Shown in pieces: positions 47,776 to 57,409 of a stretch of DNA of 64,000 nt (its first letter is position 1; each line of letters begins with the position of its first letter). This DNA is from Macrostomum hystrix. Lineage: Eukaryota > Platyhelminthes > Macrostomidae. The position numbers were made by a program, and so were the translations under genes. The stretch covers positions 14,427,001 through 14,491,000 of the forward strand of contig CATNEN010000003.1 in assembly GCA_950097015.1 (NCBI GenBank), in the 5' to 3' direction. The notes under the pieces are model-generated. The model was not told the DNA's origin. It made no database searches and saw only the letters and a program-made list of their open reading frames with translations.

Positions 47776-48005
47776 AGAGATAGGATGGTGCTATCTCTGG
47801 TAGATAATCTCTGGTAGGTAGTCTTCCCGTCCCTGGTAGGGAAAGAGAGGGAGGAGAGAAGGGAAGGGGATAAAGAGAGCAGTATTAGAGGGATGAGAGT
47901 TAAGAAGGTAAGCAGACGTTATCGTATACTTAAGAGAAGCTCGTGTTTAATTCTCTGGATCCCATTTTAGCTATTCCGGAGTTAAAAATACAGTCAGCCG
48001 CTCAC

Positions 48006-48452
48006 CAGATAGCCTATTAGCAGCATTTGCAGCCAGTCAGCTGATTGGGTAGCCAACCATTCGCCATAGCAGCGGTCAGAAATTTCATTGGCCACGGATT
48101 GCATCTGTTCAGAGAGATTTTTCTGCTTAACTGTTGCAGCGGTATCAGCGGTAGGTGAAGAGCCAATGGTGTCCTCAACAACTGAGAAGTTTTCTCCAAA
48201 TCCTCTTAGCGCACCAACTGCTGCCCAACTAGCTTCGCGATGCTGTTCAAGACAGTTGCAAATTTCAATCAGAGTTTTTAATCGATCATTCATCAAATTT
48301 CGCTGTTGAATTAGCCATGATTCAATGATAGTGCAGTGTCCTATATTAGCTTCATCGATGCCAGAACGATTGTTAGTAGACTCAGAGAGGCCTGGTTCAT
48401 GTTCCCAGCCACCAATGGCGATACCAGCCTGTTTTGTAGCATTCGTATAGTC
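48006..48452 (-). CDS. Sorting nexin exon 3 (post-PX helical region)
   Basis: The acceptor TTTTACTTTGAACAG ends at 48453 and the donor is CTG|GTGAGC at 48005. The 447 nt are phase 0 at both ends and follow the PX exon, which also ends in phase 0. It encodes 149 residues beginning DYTNATKQAGIAIGGWEHEP. After these comes a long helical stretch with WLIQQRNLMNDRLKTLIEIC, EASWAAVGALRGFGENFSVV and LSEQMQSVANEISDRC. The pattern of helices after a PX domain is that of the PX-BAR (SNX8/Mvp1-like) sorting nexins, where the BAR region dimerises and senses membrane curvature on endosomes. Confidence 0.68.
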
Positions 48453-48879
48453 CTGTTCAAAGTAAAAAAAGTTTCCTCGAAAAATGGCTCCTTTTAAGGT
48501 CCACCACTTGGCAACGTAGGCCCAAACATTTGCCGCACAAATCGTGATTTCTATGCTTCTTGTGCAGAAATCCCTTTATACTTACTAGTTAACTGACCTC
48601 AGATAGCTCTAAAACACACCGGCCAATCAGCGCGGAGGTAGAAAAAATTGCGTCATTTTAGGTTATCTAGTCTACATTTCATCTTTGCTTTGACCACTCT
48701 TTCCCTCGACGGCTTCTGATTGGTCAGTCACAAACCCCTGGGGCCAATTTCATGAAACACTGCTAACGGTTATTTAGCAGCTGCTAAAGGCGGTTTGGTT
48801 TCACGAAGCAGATCTATGTCTATGTGTCAATGTGTCAGAGCACTGAGCTTACTAGAGTACATAATGGTAGGCGAGGGAT

Positions 48880-49103
48880 TGTAGCAGCAAATTCACTTCT
48901 TTCTTTTAACTCTTAATATTTAAAGATTCAAATGGTACTTTTATTTCCCCCCTTACCGCTAATTTGTCTATGACCCTTGTTATCGATAGGTACAGTTGCC
49001 CGGTTAAGACTTAAATGTAACCCCACGACAAAACTAAATAAACAAGCGCAAGCTTTTGCCGACCCTTAAATTTAACAGCAACATTTGTAGCAAGTCAGCT
49101 ACA
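48880..49103 (+). repeat. 5' LTR of the CsRn1-type element
   Basis: 224 bp, TGTAGCAGCAAATTC to AAGTCAGCTACA, with AATAAA at 49037-49042. Confidence 0.9.
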
Positions 49104-49104
49104 A

Positions 49105-49119
49105 AATTGGTAGCAGAGC
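49105..49119 (+). promoter_or_regulatory. Primer-binding-site candidate
   Basis: TTGGTAGCAGAGCG lies two bases after the 5' LTR and contains TGG, as expected for pairing with a tRNA 3' CCA end. The tRNA species was not identified. Confidence 0.55.
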
Positions 49120-49127
49120 GTTTCATC

Positions 49128-49982
49128 ATGCCAAAAACCAGGAGACACGAACCAGGCACAGCAGAAGCCCAGCGTCAACAGCGGCAACCCGATGAAACGC
49201 CTCAAATTCCCGAGCGAAAAATCACACAGCACGCAGTCAAACCACCCGCGTTCTATCGCAAGTCCCCAGAAATATGGTTCCGTCAGTTAGAATCCCAGTT
49301 CACGTTAGCCGGCATCGTCAATCCGACAACCAAGTTCCACCACACACTGGCCGCTCTACCCGAAGACGTGGCTTGCTCAATCGATCTGGATACGGGAGAC
49401 TATGCCTCACTTAAGTCGGCGGTGCTCGAATCGTTACGCGTAAACCGGCACCAGCGCATCGAAGAGGCACTGGCTGCAGTTGAACTCGGCGACCGCCGTC
49501 CATCGCAACTGGTTAACGACATCAAGCGCAAGTTCGGCGAAGTCGGTCTGCAAGTCGATGATAGCATCGTCAAGTCTCGGCTCCTGTCGGCACTCCCGAC
49601 CCACATCCGTTCCGCATTAGTCGGACACGAAGACGCGCCGCTGGATGCTTTCTCTAAAATCGCCGACAGCATGCTGGCCGTGTCAGCCAGCACAACGCCG
49701 TTCGCCCCAATCAACCGGGCCATCGCACCCGGCCAGTTGTCCGCAGGAAACAAGAAAAGTCCGTTTCGAGGAGCTAGACGCGATGATTTTCAAGCCAACC
49801 GAAATTCTCTCCGCCGCCCTAAAATCTGCAACGGTCACCTGTACTACGCCGCGGAAGCCCGCACCTGCCGACCGTGGTGTCAGTGGCCTGGACCGAAGCC
49901 GACGTTAACACTCGCCAGCCGCCAACCTACTCCGACTCAATCCCGCTCAAGCAGCCCAATGCCGACAGCGGCGTCAAACTAG
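49128..49982 (+). CDS. Gag of the CsRn1-type element
   Basis: The ATG at 49128 (MPKTRRHEPGTAEAQRQQRQ) opens a 284-residue Gag. The capsid-like part starts PPAFYRKSPEIWFRQLESQF and includes NPTTKFHHTLAALPEDVA, the pattern of the CsRn1 clade. Near the C-terminus CNGHLYYAAEARTCRPWC has the C-x2-H-x9-C-x3-C spacing that replaces the usual CCHC knuckle in CsRn1 elements. Pol lies in the -1 frame and overlaps from 49874 to 49982, so a -1 frameshift is expected; I did not identify the slippery site. Gag forms the virus-like particle. The reading frame appears intact. Confidence 0.85.
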   Translation: MPKTRRHEPGTAEAQRQQRQPDETPQIPERKITQHAVKPPAFYRKSPEIWFRQLESQFTLAGIVNPTTKFHHTLAALPEDVACSIDLDTGDYASLKSAVLESLRVNRHQRIEEALAAVELGDRRPSQLVNDIKRKFGEVGLQVDDSIVKSRLLSALPTHIRSALVGHEDAPLDAFSKIADSMLAVSASTTPFAPINRAIAPGQLSAGNKKSPFRGARRDDFQANRNSLRRPKICNGHLYYAAEARTCRPWCQWPGPKPTLTLASRQPTPTQSRSSSPMPTAASN

Positions 49983-50482
49983 TGGGTCACGTGCCGCGGC
50001 CGAGCCGCGACCCCTCCCAGGCCAACACGTTATTACTGTTGTGTCAAATTCTCCGTTCACCCGTTTCCTTTATAGTTGACACCGGTGCTGAGCGATCGCT
50101 GCTCCCACTAAAATTCGCTCCTCAAAATCTGTTGACAACCACACATGTGAAACTCTGTAGCATCGATGGTCGAGAAATCCCAACTTTCGGCCAATGCTGC
50201 GTCACTCTTACAATTCCTGGTCTCCGTAGACCCTACCCTGCATCATTTATCGTTACCGACACTGCGCCAATTCTCGGAGCCGACTTCTTCCTCAAGTTTG
50301 GGTTCCTCATCGATCTGAACACACGACGCATACAAGACCCAGCGACATCTCTTTACGCCAACCTCAGTCCATCGAGTGTGCAACTTCCCAAAATCAACGC
50401 CACAACTCAACTGGAACCGACCACACCACTCAAAAATCTTCACTTCAAAGACACTTCACTGGCTGAAAGCATCCTGGCCGCA
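49874..50482 (+). pseudogene. Pol N-terminus: aspartic protease of the CsRn1-type element
   Basis: This is in the -1 frame relative to gag. FIVDTGAERSLLP holds the DTG catalytic motif, and PILGADFFLKFGFLIDL is the second (ILGxDFL-like) half. The frame then enters the linker that normally leads to reverse transcriptase. At about 50475-50490 it jumps to integrase in another frame and meets TAG at 50522. The protease itself looks intact, but the polyprotein is cut short by the internal deletion. Confidence 0.85.
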
Positions 50483-51571
50483 AAGCCACGCAACGACTCA
50501 TCGTCTATCGTTTTTTCTGGCTAGGTATGGCTAACGACATCCAAAGGTGGGTAGCCGAATGTCAACAGTGCCAGCAGTGCAAGACAGGTCGTCACGTCCA
50601 ACGCCCGTTGCAACAGCTTCCAGCACCCCCTCAACGCTTCACGACGGTCCATATCGATTTAGTCGGACCACTGCCACCCCCAGAGTCGACCGACGTTAGT
50701 CCCAGACCTCGCTACTTGCTCACAATGGTCGATGCATATTCACGTTGGATTGAAGCTGCCTGTTGGATTGAAGCAAGCTCTCATTGACATCACCGCCACT
50801 TCAGTCGCGTGCGCCTTCCTAGAATCCTGGATTTCTCGGTTTGGCCCACCATTGACGCTGGTGACCGATCAAGGCGCGCAGTTCCGCGCGGAGCTCATGC
50901 AAAACCTGGCGACACTGCTCGGAATCCATCACATCCGCACTTCAGCCTACAATCCGAGGGCAAATGGCATCGTCGAGCGAACCCACCGAACATTAAAGTC
51001 CGGGCTGAAAGCACGTGGCAAGAACTGGCTGCAGCAGCTCCCCATCGTGCTTCTCGGAATGCGCATTTTTGCAGACGAGACAGGTGCATCGCCATTCTCC
51101 ATCGTTACCGGTGAACAACCATTAGTCCCACCTGTAGTTGCCGACACCTCCTCTGTCAAGGAACTTTCCACAAGACTGCACCAACTTTTTTTTCCGTATC
51201 GCCAACCACGAACGCGCGAGGTAAGAATTCATCTGCCAGCAGACTTGGCTGCATGCACCCACGTCTGGTTGCGACTAGATCGAGTTCGACGTCCCCTAGA
51301 AGCACCCTACCAGGGACCCTATGCAGTGCTGGAGAGACACGAAACGACATTTACATTTGAAATCAACGGCAAGCCTTCTGTAGTGTCTATCGATCGAGTG
51401 AAACCAGCTACACTCCCAGCACCGGTACCAATTAGCAAAGCACCAGCAACTACTGTAACACCGGAAAACCCACCGGCAGCAAACATACGTGCTAAAACCG
51501 CTTCCCACGTTCGTTTTTCCACAGAACCATCTGTTAAACTGTTTTACGCAACTGAACCATTATTAACCTAA
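50483..51571 (+). pseudogene. Integrase of the CsRn1-type element, frameshifted
   Basis: The segment starts inside the HHCC zinc domain (FFWLGMANDIQRW, then CQQCQQCKTG). The first catalytic Asp is in the FTTVHIDLVGPLPPP segment. Near 50745-50770 a tandem copy of TTGGATTGAAGC shifts the frame, and the rest continues from about 50760. The second Asp is in LVTDQGAQFRAEL and the Glu in NGIVERTHRTLK. A C-terminal DNA-binding part follows, and there is no chromodomain. Because the deletion upstream and this duplication move the frame in opposite ways, the second part is back in the protease frame. Non-functional as read. Confidence 0.85.
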
Positions 51572-51653
51572 CTGAAAAGCATCGTTTTCTAACTGTTTCA
51601 TAACGACAATCAAAACCTTTGCATAAACTCCGTTTTGGGTGGGGGGAGTATCT

Positions 51654-51877
51654 TGTAGCAGCAAATTCACTTCTTTCTTTTAACTCTTAATATTTAAAGA
51701 TTCAAATGGTACTTTTATTTCCCCCCTTACCGCTAATTTGTCTATGACCCTTGTTATCGATAGGTACAGTTGCCCGGTTAAGACTTAAATGTAACCCCAC
51801 GACAAAACTAAATAAACAAGCGCAAGCTTTTGCCGACCCTTAAATTTAACAGCAACATTTGTAGCAAGTCAGCTACA
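51654..51877 (+). repeat. 3' LTR of the CsRn1-type element
   Basis: Apparently identical to the 5' LTR over 224 bp and preceded by a polypurine tract. Followed by GGAT, the right target duplication. Confidence 0.9.
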
Positions 51878-52118
51878 GGATCAACAGTGAAGCCCGCCCA
51901 CTTCTTCCGAGCAATATTTGTCTATGGCCAAGACCACTTGTGCGGAGTCATGGAACCACTGGCAGGTCAGCAGTTAGCAGCTGCTAAGAAGCAACTGCTA
52001 TTTAGCTGTTGCGGAAAATCGATTTCACGACGAACTGCTAAGTTGGACAGAAACCTTAGCAGCCGGTTAGTGCCATAGACAAACTTAAAAGCGGTAGAGT
52101 AAGGGAGCTCACATAAAA

Positions 52119-52655
52119 CTAGAAAGAGACAGAACGATTTTTGCCTGCCTCTGCTTGTCTCCACCAAATTTGTTCGCCTACGCATATGGCGTCCGTGGAC
52201 CAGAAGAAGTACAAAGTACCATCAACGGCTCCGCACACAGACGGCATACCAGCAATGTCGTAGAATCGTTGTGCAAGACCATGGGGGTCAGGCCACCTGA
52301 CCGTCTCATGGAACAGCTCCGCGTTAATTGCATTGGCCACGCGTCTCACAACTCGACACACTGTTGACTCCGACGGTCCGTGGGCGTCTCGGATCACGTG
52401 GTAGAAGCTGCTGGTCGCAAAAAACCGCAGGGCAGTCAAAGTCTGCTCACGCGAACTCAAGGCGCAGCTTCGGTTGGTATCGTGTTCCAATTGAGGACCA
52501 ACCCGTTCCAGTAGCAACTCGACAGTTTCCGCATTCATTCGAAAGCGCTGGCGGAAATCAAGGTCTGCGTCTAAATTTACTCTGTCTCTAAATTCTCGTG
52601 GTCTTCGTTGGTTAAGTTGGTAGTCAACGAGGTTAAAGTCATCAAGAAAGTCCAT
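52119..52655 (-). pseudogene. PIF/Harbinger nuclease (HARBI1-like), truncated
   Basis: The minus-strand ORF begins MDFLDDFNLVDYQLNQRRPR and follows the Harbinger nuclease pattern: FRMNAETVELLLERVGPQLE, then LRFFATSSFYHVIRDAHGPS, the STVCRVVRRV helix, and MPSVCGAVDGTL with the first catalytic Asp. After that the sequence loses similarity (FFWSTDAICVGEQ) and stops, so the second Asp and Glu of the DDE triad are gone. The Myb-like partner gene is absent. The element could only move with help from a complete relative. Confidence 0.85.
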
Positions 52656-53080
52656 CTTAGCCTGTTCCGAGGGATGCTCAAATTTAACCGCGAATTCCTA
52701 ACCTCTTTAGCAGACTGCTACTTTCATGAAACCGAAAATTTTTTCTGCTGCTAAATCGGGGGTTCATGCCATAGACACTTCACTGGTAACAGTGGTCTCT
52801 CCACTCTCTTCACCCTCCACAGAGCTTTGTGAAAGCCGCCTTACAGCTCAGCGTGAAATATTCTTACCACAACTGCTAAATAGCAACTGCTAAGTTAGCA
52901 GCTGCTAACTGCTAACTTAGCAGTGTTTCATGAAATCGGCCCCAGTTGTTTAGCTTGAAGAATTTGTTTAAACAGTCTCAGTTGATCGTACATGCATTAT
53001 ATCACAGTGCTTTGTCCTTATATATTATATAAGGGCCTAGCTAAGCAGCTTTAGAGCATCAAAGTAATTTAGCTGCTTAC

Positions 53081-53469
53081 ATCGCCGCGATACTCTAGAA
53101 AATGCTCAAGCTCAGCGTCCCTACTCAAAACTGGATGCCGAATCAGAGCCGTCAGGTAGTCGCGAAGTCCAGTTTCTCGCTGTTCAAGAAACTGGCGTCT
53201 CTGACGTCGCTGACGGATGGCCAACGTGCTGAACCCGGGTAAAGCTGGTAGAAGTTCGGGCAGGCCCCTATTTGGCAGCTCCGGGATCAGGCGATGCGGT
53301 CGACGCTGAAGCAATGACTCGTGAAGGTGACGAAAATCACTATAGCGACGAATGACACCTTCGGTAGGCGTGTTGCCGCCTATCAATTGAATGGTGTACA
53401 CCCGATGACCGAGTAGGGGAAATGGCAGACCTCGCGAGTCATCTAGAAGTTGAACTTGTACAATGCAAC
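53081..53469 (-). CDS. Sorting nexin exon 2 (PX domain)
   Basis: The acceptor TTCATTATTAG ends at 53470 and the donor is GGCGAT|GTAAGC at 53080. The 389 nt complete the Gly codon started in exon 1 (G|GT). With exon 1 it encodes a full PX domain, residues about 8-133. It has a beta-sheet start (CIVQVQLLDDSRGLPF) and RRYSDF (48-53), the phosphoinositide-binding motif after beta3. A Pro-rich loop (IPELPNRGLPELLPALPG) and the helices RRQFLEQRETGLRDYLTALI and HPVLSRDAELEHFLEY follow. PX domains bind phosphatidylinositol 3-phosphate on endosomes. By eye the closest relatives are SNX8/Mvp1-type proteins. Together with exons 3-4 the model has 349 residues. Confidence 0.85.
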
Positions 53470-53608
53470 CTAATAATGAATGAATGTGAAGTTGGCTGGA
53501 TATAAAATGGGTAGCCATTAAACAGCTGAAGGAACAAATCATAGCAGAGCTCAGGGCTGTGACAAATTATATTTGTTTAGCTTAGTAGCAACAAAAAAAG
53601 AAACTTAC

Positions 53609-53630
53609 CTGAATGCTTAGCTCCATCCAT
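53609..53630 (-). CDS. Sorting nexin exon 1 (start of PX-BAR-like gene)
   Basis: ATG at 53630 encodes MDGAKHS plus the first base of a Gly codon, then donor CAG|GTAAGT at 53608. The 5' leader is only 27 nt long, because a 3' splice site TTGTCCTAATTGCAG ends at 53658. There is therefore either an untranslated exon further upstream (above 53658) or spliced-leader addition at this site. The gene reads leftward through exons 53469-53081, 48452-48006, 45673-45485 and perhaps 44106-43921, with all introns after exon 2 in phase 0. The product is a sorting nexin that would act in endosomal membrane traffic. Confidence 0.7.
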
Positions 53631-53657
53631 GTGTATAGGTAGGTAGAAAAGCAGTAG

Positions 53658-55310
53658 CTGCAATTAGGACAAGAAAAGAGTATAACATACAAATTTTCAT
53701 TCATTTTTATCTTATATAAGCAAACAATTTGAATGCCTCTATATTTGCACTATTTAATATCGAGTAAAATATGTCTTAAATCTGAAATGCTGGAGATATT
53801 AAAAAATCAAAGTAGCTTTAAAGAAGAGAATTATAAATATTTATTGATTTATTAATCAATTTACTGTATGTTGGGAGGTTTTCAGAAAGGACTCATACTT
53901 TTTTCTTACATATTAATTTCCAATATAATTAAAAAAACTGAGTATTTCTTTAGATGCCATAAGATACTGGTATTGCAAATTTGCATATGTACATATGTAC
54001 ATTGGAGTTGCAATATACAATATAATATACGATATAATCACAATGTTTATAAAGCAGCATATATGCCATCTGATATAAAAGCAATATAATGAAAAAATTC
54101 TTTAGCGAATTTATTTTTTCTATACCACATCGGCGACATCGCCTAAAATGAAATACTTTTTACTGCTAAAGTAGTTTAAAATGATCGACGACTGTACATT
54201 AAAATATAGGAATGATAATTCATAAGACACACACACAGATCGTCACAATTGCAAGCAAAAAACTTTCTATTTCTGCTGATGTCATACATTTTCACAAGTT
54301 AATTGCTTCAGGCTAAACGAATTTAAAACTGATAATGTACGCAAAGTTACCAAAAAAGTTCTCTACATATGAAATGGTATGTGATGAGTGTTGATCATGG
54401 CATGTTCAAATATCTTGTATCTTAGAAAGACCGCAATTTGAATAGAAAAACATTTTGTATTCATATTCATACTTTCTCTTTGTTAATTAATTTATATTTA
54501 CTTTTATTAATAATATTTGCGGCTGTATAATTTACAATTTATAATTTTTATCGTTATGTACCTCTTGTAAATTTGTTATAACTGGCGAGTAGAAGATAAA
54601 TATCAAAGTGACGCTGGTTCCGGTTTGAAGTGACGCGCGGAGCGGAGTTTGTACATCAGCAGTTTAGGCTTGGACCCTCTAGATCAAGTAGCGCTTAATT
54701 ACTTCCTTCTTAGGTACTAATATACTTGCGGAGAGTTTTATTATTATTATTATTTTGTTATTAGGCCATTATCAACATACCCATGTCAGTGTCCCGTTAC
54801 CAGTCACCGGGTAACCGGGTACCAGTCAGTTTTCTCTGGGTTAGTAAACTGAATAGGCCTAACTTGTTGACCTGTAAAATAATGACATAATTTCGTGCAT
54901 GTAGCTTTAACTGCTTCAATTATTTTTCCAGTCCCACATACCATTTCAAATGGCGACCACTCTAGCTAATTATATTACATTTAATTTATAAGCATGAGCA
55001 TTAACTCATATCTATACTTAACTCTCAGTGGAGTTTTTTACCATATTAAGTTGCTCTTATATTTTAAATGAGTAAGAACAAGATGCGTGTGGAGGGATCC
55101 ATTTTTATATACGGATCCATTTGTCACTTTATTTACTCATCTCGATTTACTCGTCTACACATTCATGGAACATATTGAATAACTAATGGAATAAATCAAT
55201 CATTGTCTTAAGTACTGATTAGTCTTTAAAGTGCTTGTAATTTTAGTGCATGGTAACACTCCTTTTTTCTCATTCTGCATGGGCTTGGGACCAGACAGCG
55301 GCGTTGCATC
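53658..55310. other. AT-rich region upstream of the sorting-nexin gene
   Basis: Expected to contain the promoter or further 5' exons. A short GTCACCGGGTAACCGGGTACC-like imperfect palindrome lies at about 54803-54825. Nothing else recognised. Confidence 0.4.
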
Positions 55311-55414
55311 CTAACTGTTGCTGCAGTTGCCGCTGCCCTTGTCTGCACGCAAACTGCACAGAACATCATGGCCAAGGCGCGCACAGCTGGTGAGGAAGCC
55401 TCCGATCAAAAATT

Positions 55415-55740
55415 CGCCAGCGCGATACTTGCATGACCCAGAATTGCTCGACGCTTGTCTGCAGCTTTTTGTAGCGCGCTCTGTGCTGGCGTTCCTTAGC
55501 TCCCTGTTGTACCAAGAGCAGCTTGCACTGGCACTAACTGGGCCTCCGTGTGCAGTAGCTGAGTTAGAGGGTACAACGTCAGCTGCAGCCTCTTCAGCCG
55601 TCTGCTTCAGTTGGCAATGCCAGCTCTCCACTTCATTGTTGGTCCGAATGGACTGACCGAAGACGCTGACCTGCAATCTGTGGACTGGATTCGACAACCA
55701 TGTTTTGATGACGTTCATCTCTGCCAGGTCCAACCGTAGA
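55415..55740 (-). pseudogene. MULE-type transposase C-terminal fragment
   Basis: On the minus strand one frame holds FGQSIRTNNEVESWHCQLK, the RTNNxVExWHxxL motif near the end of MULE-type (often FLYWCH-linked) transposases. A second frame continues with YPLTQLLHTEAQLVPVQ, and a third with GAKERQHRARYKKLQTSVEQ, which are the expected next segments. At least two frame changes (near 55590 and 55520) break it, so it is an old relic. No TIRs were found. Confidence 0.6.
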
Positions 55741-55769
55741 TAACAACCATTATAATAATAATTATACTT

Positions 55770-56140
55770 GCAGGAGGGCAGCGGGCAGTGGCACATCATT
55801 TAGTGACACTTGACCCGTAGCCAGCGAGGAGGCAATTCTGCCCATTTCACTGACTCCTGTGAGCACACTGCAGGCACACTGCAGATACTGTACGCAGGCA
55901 TACGCTCACACAGGTGTGTGCATCTGCCCTGCAGCTGACTTTCTCATCGTCAGGCAGTGTACATTTCACTGTGCCTCGGAAGTTGGCCCGATCAAGGGCG
56001 TAGATTGCATGACAAGCCCTCAAGCCTTCTCTCCGCAGCTGCACCCCAAATAAATGTTGCCATGCCGTGGAATCGAACTCAGGGACCGTGGTGCGAGAGG
56101 CAAATGGGATAACTGCTCTGCGGTTACATCATCATACATT
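55770..56140 (-). mobile_element. tRNA-derived SINE, copy 3
   Basis: Reverse copy of the family at 2897. It has an AT-rich (ATT-type) tail at 55743-55768, a body from CAGTGGCACATCATTTAGTG to CCTCGGAAGTTGGCC, and a head with GAATCGAACTCAGGGACCG (B box) and GGCAAATGGGATAACTGCTC (A box side) ending near 56132. Confidence 0.8.
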
Positions 56141-56818
56141 TTTGTAATTTTTGTCACAGCAACAACTTAACAGTGCTAGAAAGTTAATGAAGAAATTCTC
56201 AGTTGACTGCTTTTGTCGTACAATTATTTTGTCCTGAAAAACATTGGCATATTACAATGGCATACATTACATTTTATTTTTAGTTTCTGCCTCTGGCGTA
56301 CACATAGCATGATCAAGACTATGGCCCGTGTCATCGACCGGACCAGTGCTGCGGCTGCCTTCAGGGAGCGAGCCATGAGGAGGGTGCTCTGACACTGCCG
56401 CCATGTTCTCACTTTTCCCCTTTCTTTCCCCATTTTTCTCTTTTGCCCGATGCACCCCCCTCTTTCTTTGCCTTCTTCTGTGGCGCAGTCTGTGTGTATG
56501 TATGTATTGGAATAAAAACTTTACAAAAAGGTCTGACCTATACCTATGACAACATTGGTGGCATTGTGAAGATAAAGTTAGAGTAGTAATTAACCGTAGG
56601 ACAACTAATTGGTGACACATTATATCCTTTAGAATAATAATTAAAGAGAGAAGCACTAGGCCTAGGCCTAAAACACTTTAATTTGCATTCTAGTGTGACG
56701 TTGTCACTGTCACTGTGAATTGTAATTTGCGAATTCCTAATTATGTAATAACTTGGGCCGTTAAATAATGTCTTTTTACTACCTTCAATTTATCCAGTTC
56801 ATATAATTAATTATTATT
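56141..56818. other. Intergenic stretch
   Basis: Unique sequence with an AGGCCTAGGCCT palindrome near 56660. No gene supported. Confidence 0.35.
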
Positions 56819-57330
56819 CTGTGCGCGCTACTGTAAGTAGACGTGGATGCACACCGCGCTGCCCTAGCTTATTTTCTACTAATGTCTCAAGCTATTCTAC
56901 CCTGTCCAGTGGGCTTGCACGCTCATTGGCTGGGACTGTTCCCGAGAATTATCGACCGCCCTGTTTTACAGTCTGTCTAGCTTTTTTGACTAAGGGCTTT
57001 AGGCCCGCTCGCGCCCCACTTGTCCTGCCTTGTCCTGCCTTGTCCTGCCTTGTCTGCCTGTGCCTGGGTCTGCCTTGGACTCCTTGTACTTCTCTATAGG
57101 CTTCTCTATACTTGGCTTGACTAGACTTCTTCTCGTCTCGTCCACTTGTTCGCCTGTCCACTGACTATTACTTACTTACTATCACTTACCGTTACTACTA
57201 TTGAGCTCCTACGCCTTACTTTCCTCTCTGCTTGTCGTACGTCCCAGTGCACCCAGATAATAAAGTGCTACCGCTACATAGAACTGACTCTAGACTGTCG
57301 TGAACTAAAATTGTCGCCGCCACTGACTTC
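56819..57330 (+). repeat. Possible LTR of the right-edge retroelement
   Basis: A GC-richer block of about 500 bp begins TGTGCGCGCTACTG, holds AATAAA at about 57260 and is followed by a TTGTCGCCGCCACTGAC segment that could be a primer-binding site. No second copy is present in the window to confirm it, so this is a guess from layout. Confidence 0.2.
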
Positions 57331-57409
57331 GGTCTTCGTCCTTTTAATCGTCACACTAGTTTTGCTTTGCAACTACACTTTGTATTGGCATTGCCAGCAA
57401 AAATTATAG

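Larger units (their letters stand above)
48880..51877 (+). mobile_element. CsRn1-type Ty3/Gypsy LTR retrotransposon, RT-deleted
   Basis: Two 224-bp LTRs (48880-49103 and 51654-51877), which I read as identical, begin TG and end CA. They are flanked by a 4-bp duplication GGAT (48876-48879 and 51878-51881). Between them come a primer-binding-site candidate, gag, protease, an integrase and a polypurine tract (GGTGGGGGGAGTA at 51639). Reverse transcriptase and RNase H are missing, removed by a deletion near 50475-50490. The identical LTRs suggest a recent insertion, presumably powered in trans. Confidence 0.9.
48738..52945. mobile_element. PIF/Harbinger element (decayed, hosts an LTR element)
   Basis: The inverted termini CTGGGGCCAATTTCATGAAA (48738) and its complement ending at 52945 are followed on both sides by subterminal TTAGCAGCTGCTAA palindromes. 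A Harbinger nuclease fragment lies on the minus strand at 52119-52655. No matching 3-bp target duplication is visible (flanks CCC and TTG). The CsRn1-type element at 48880-51877 is nested in the left part. The whole insertion sits in intron 2 of the sorting-nexin gene. Confidence 0.7.

Noticed and set aside
49400-51522. Minus-strand ORFs over the CsRn1 element
   Set aside because: Shadows of gag and integrase on the other strand.
48738-52945. Target-site duplication for the Harbinger element
   Set aside because: Flanking trinucleotides CCC and TTG do not match. CTG/CAG next to the termini are inverted, not direct, repeats.
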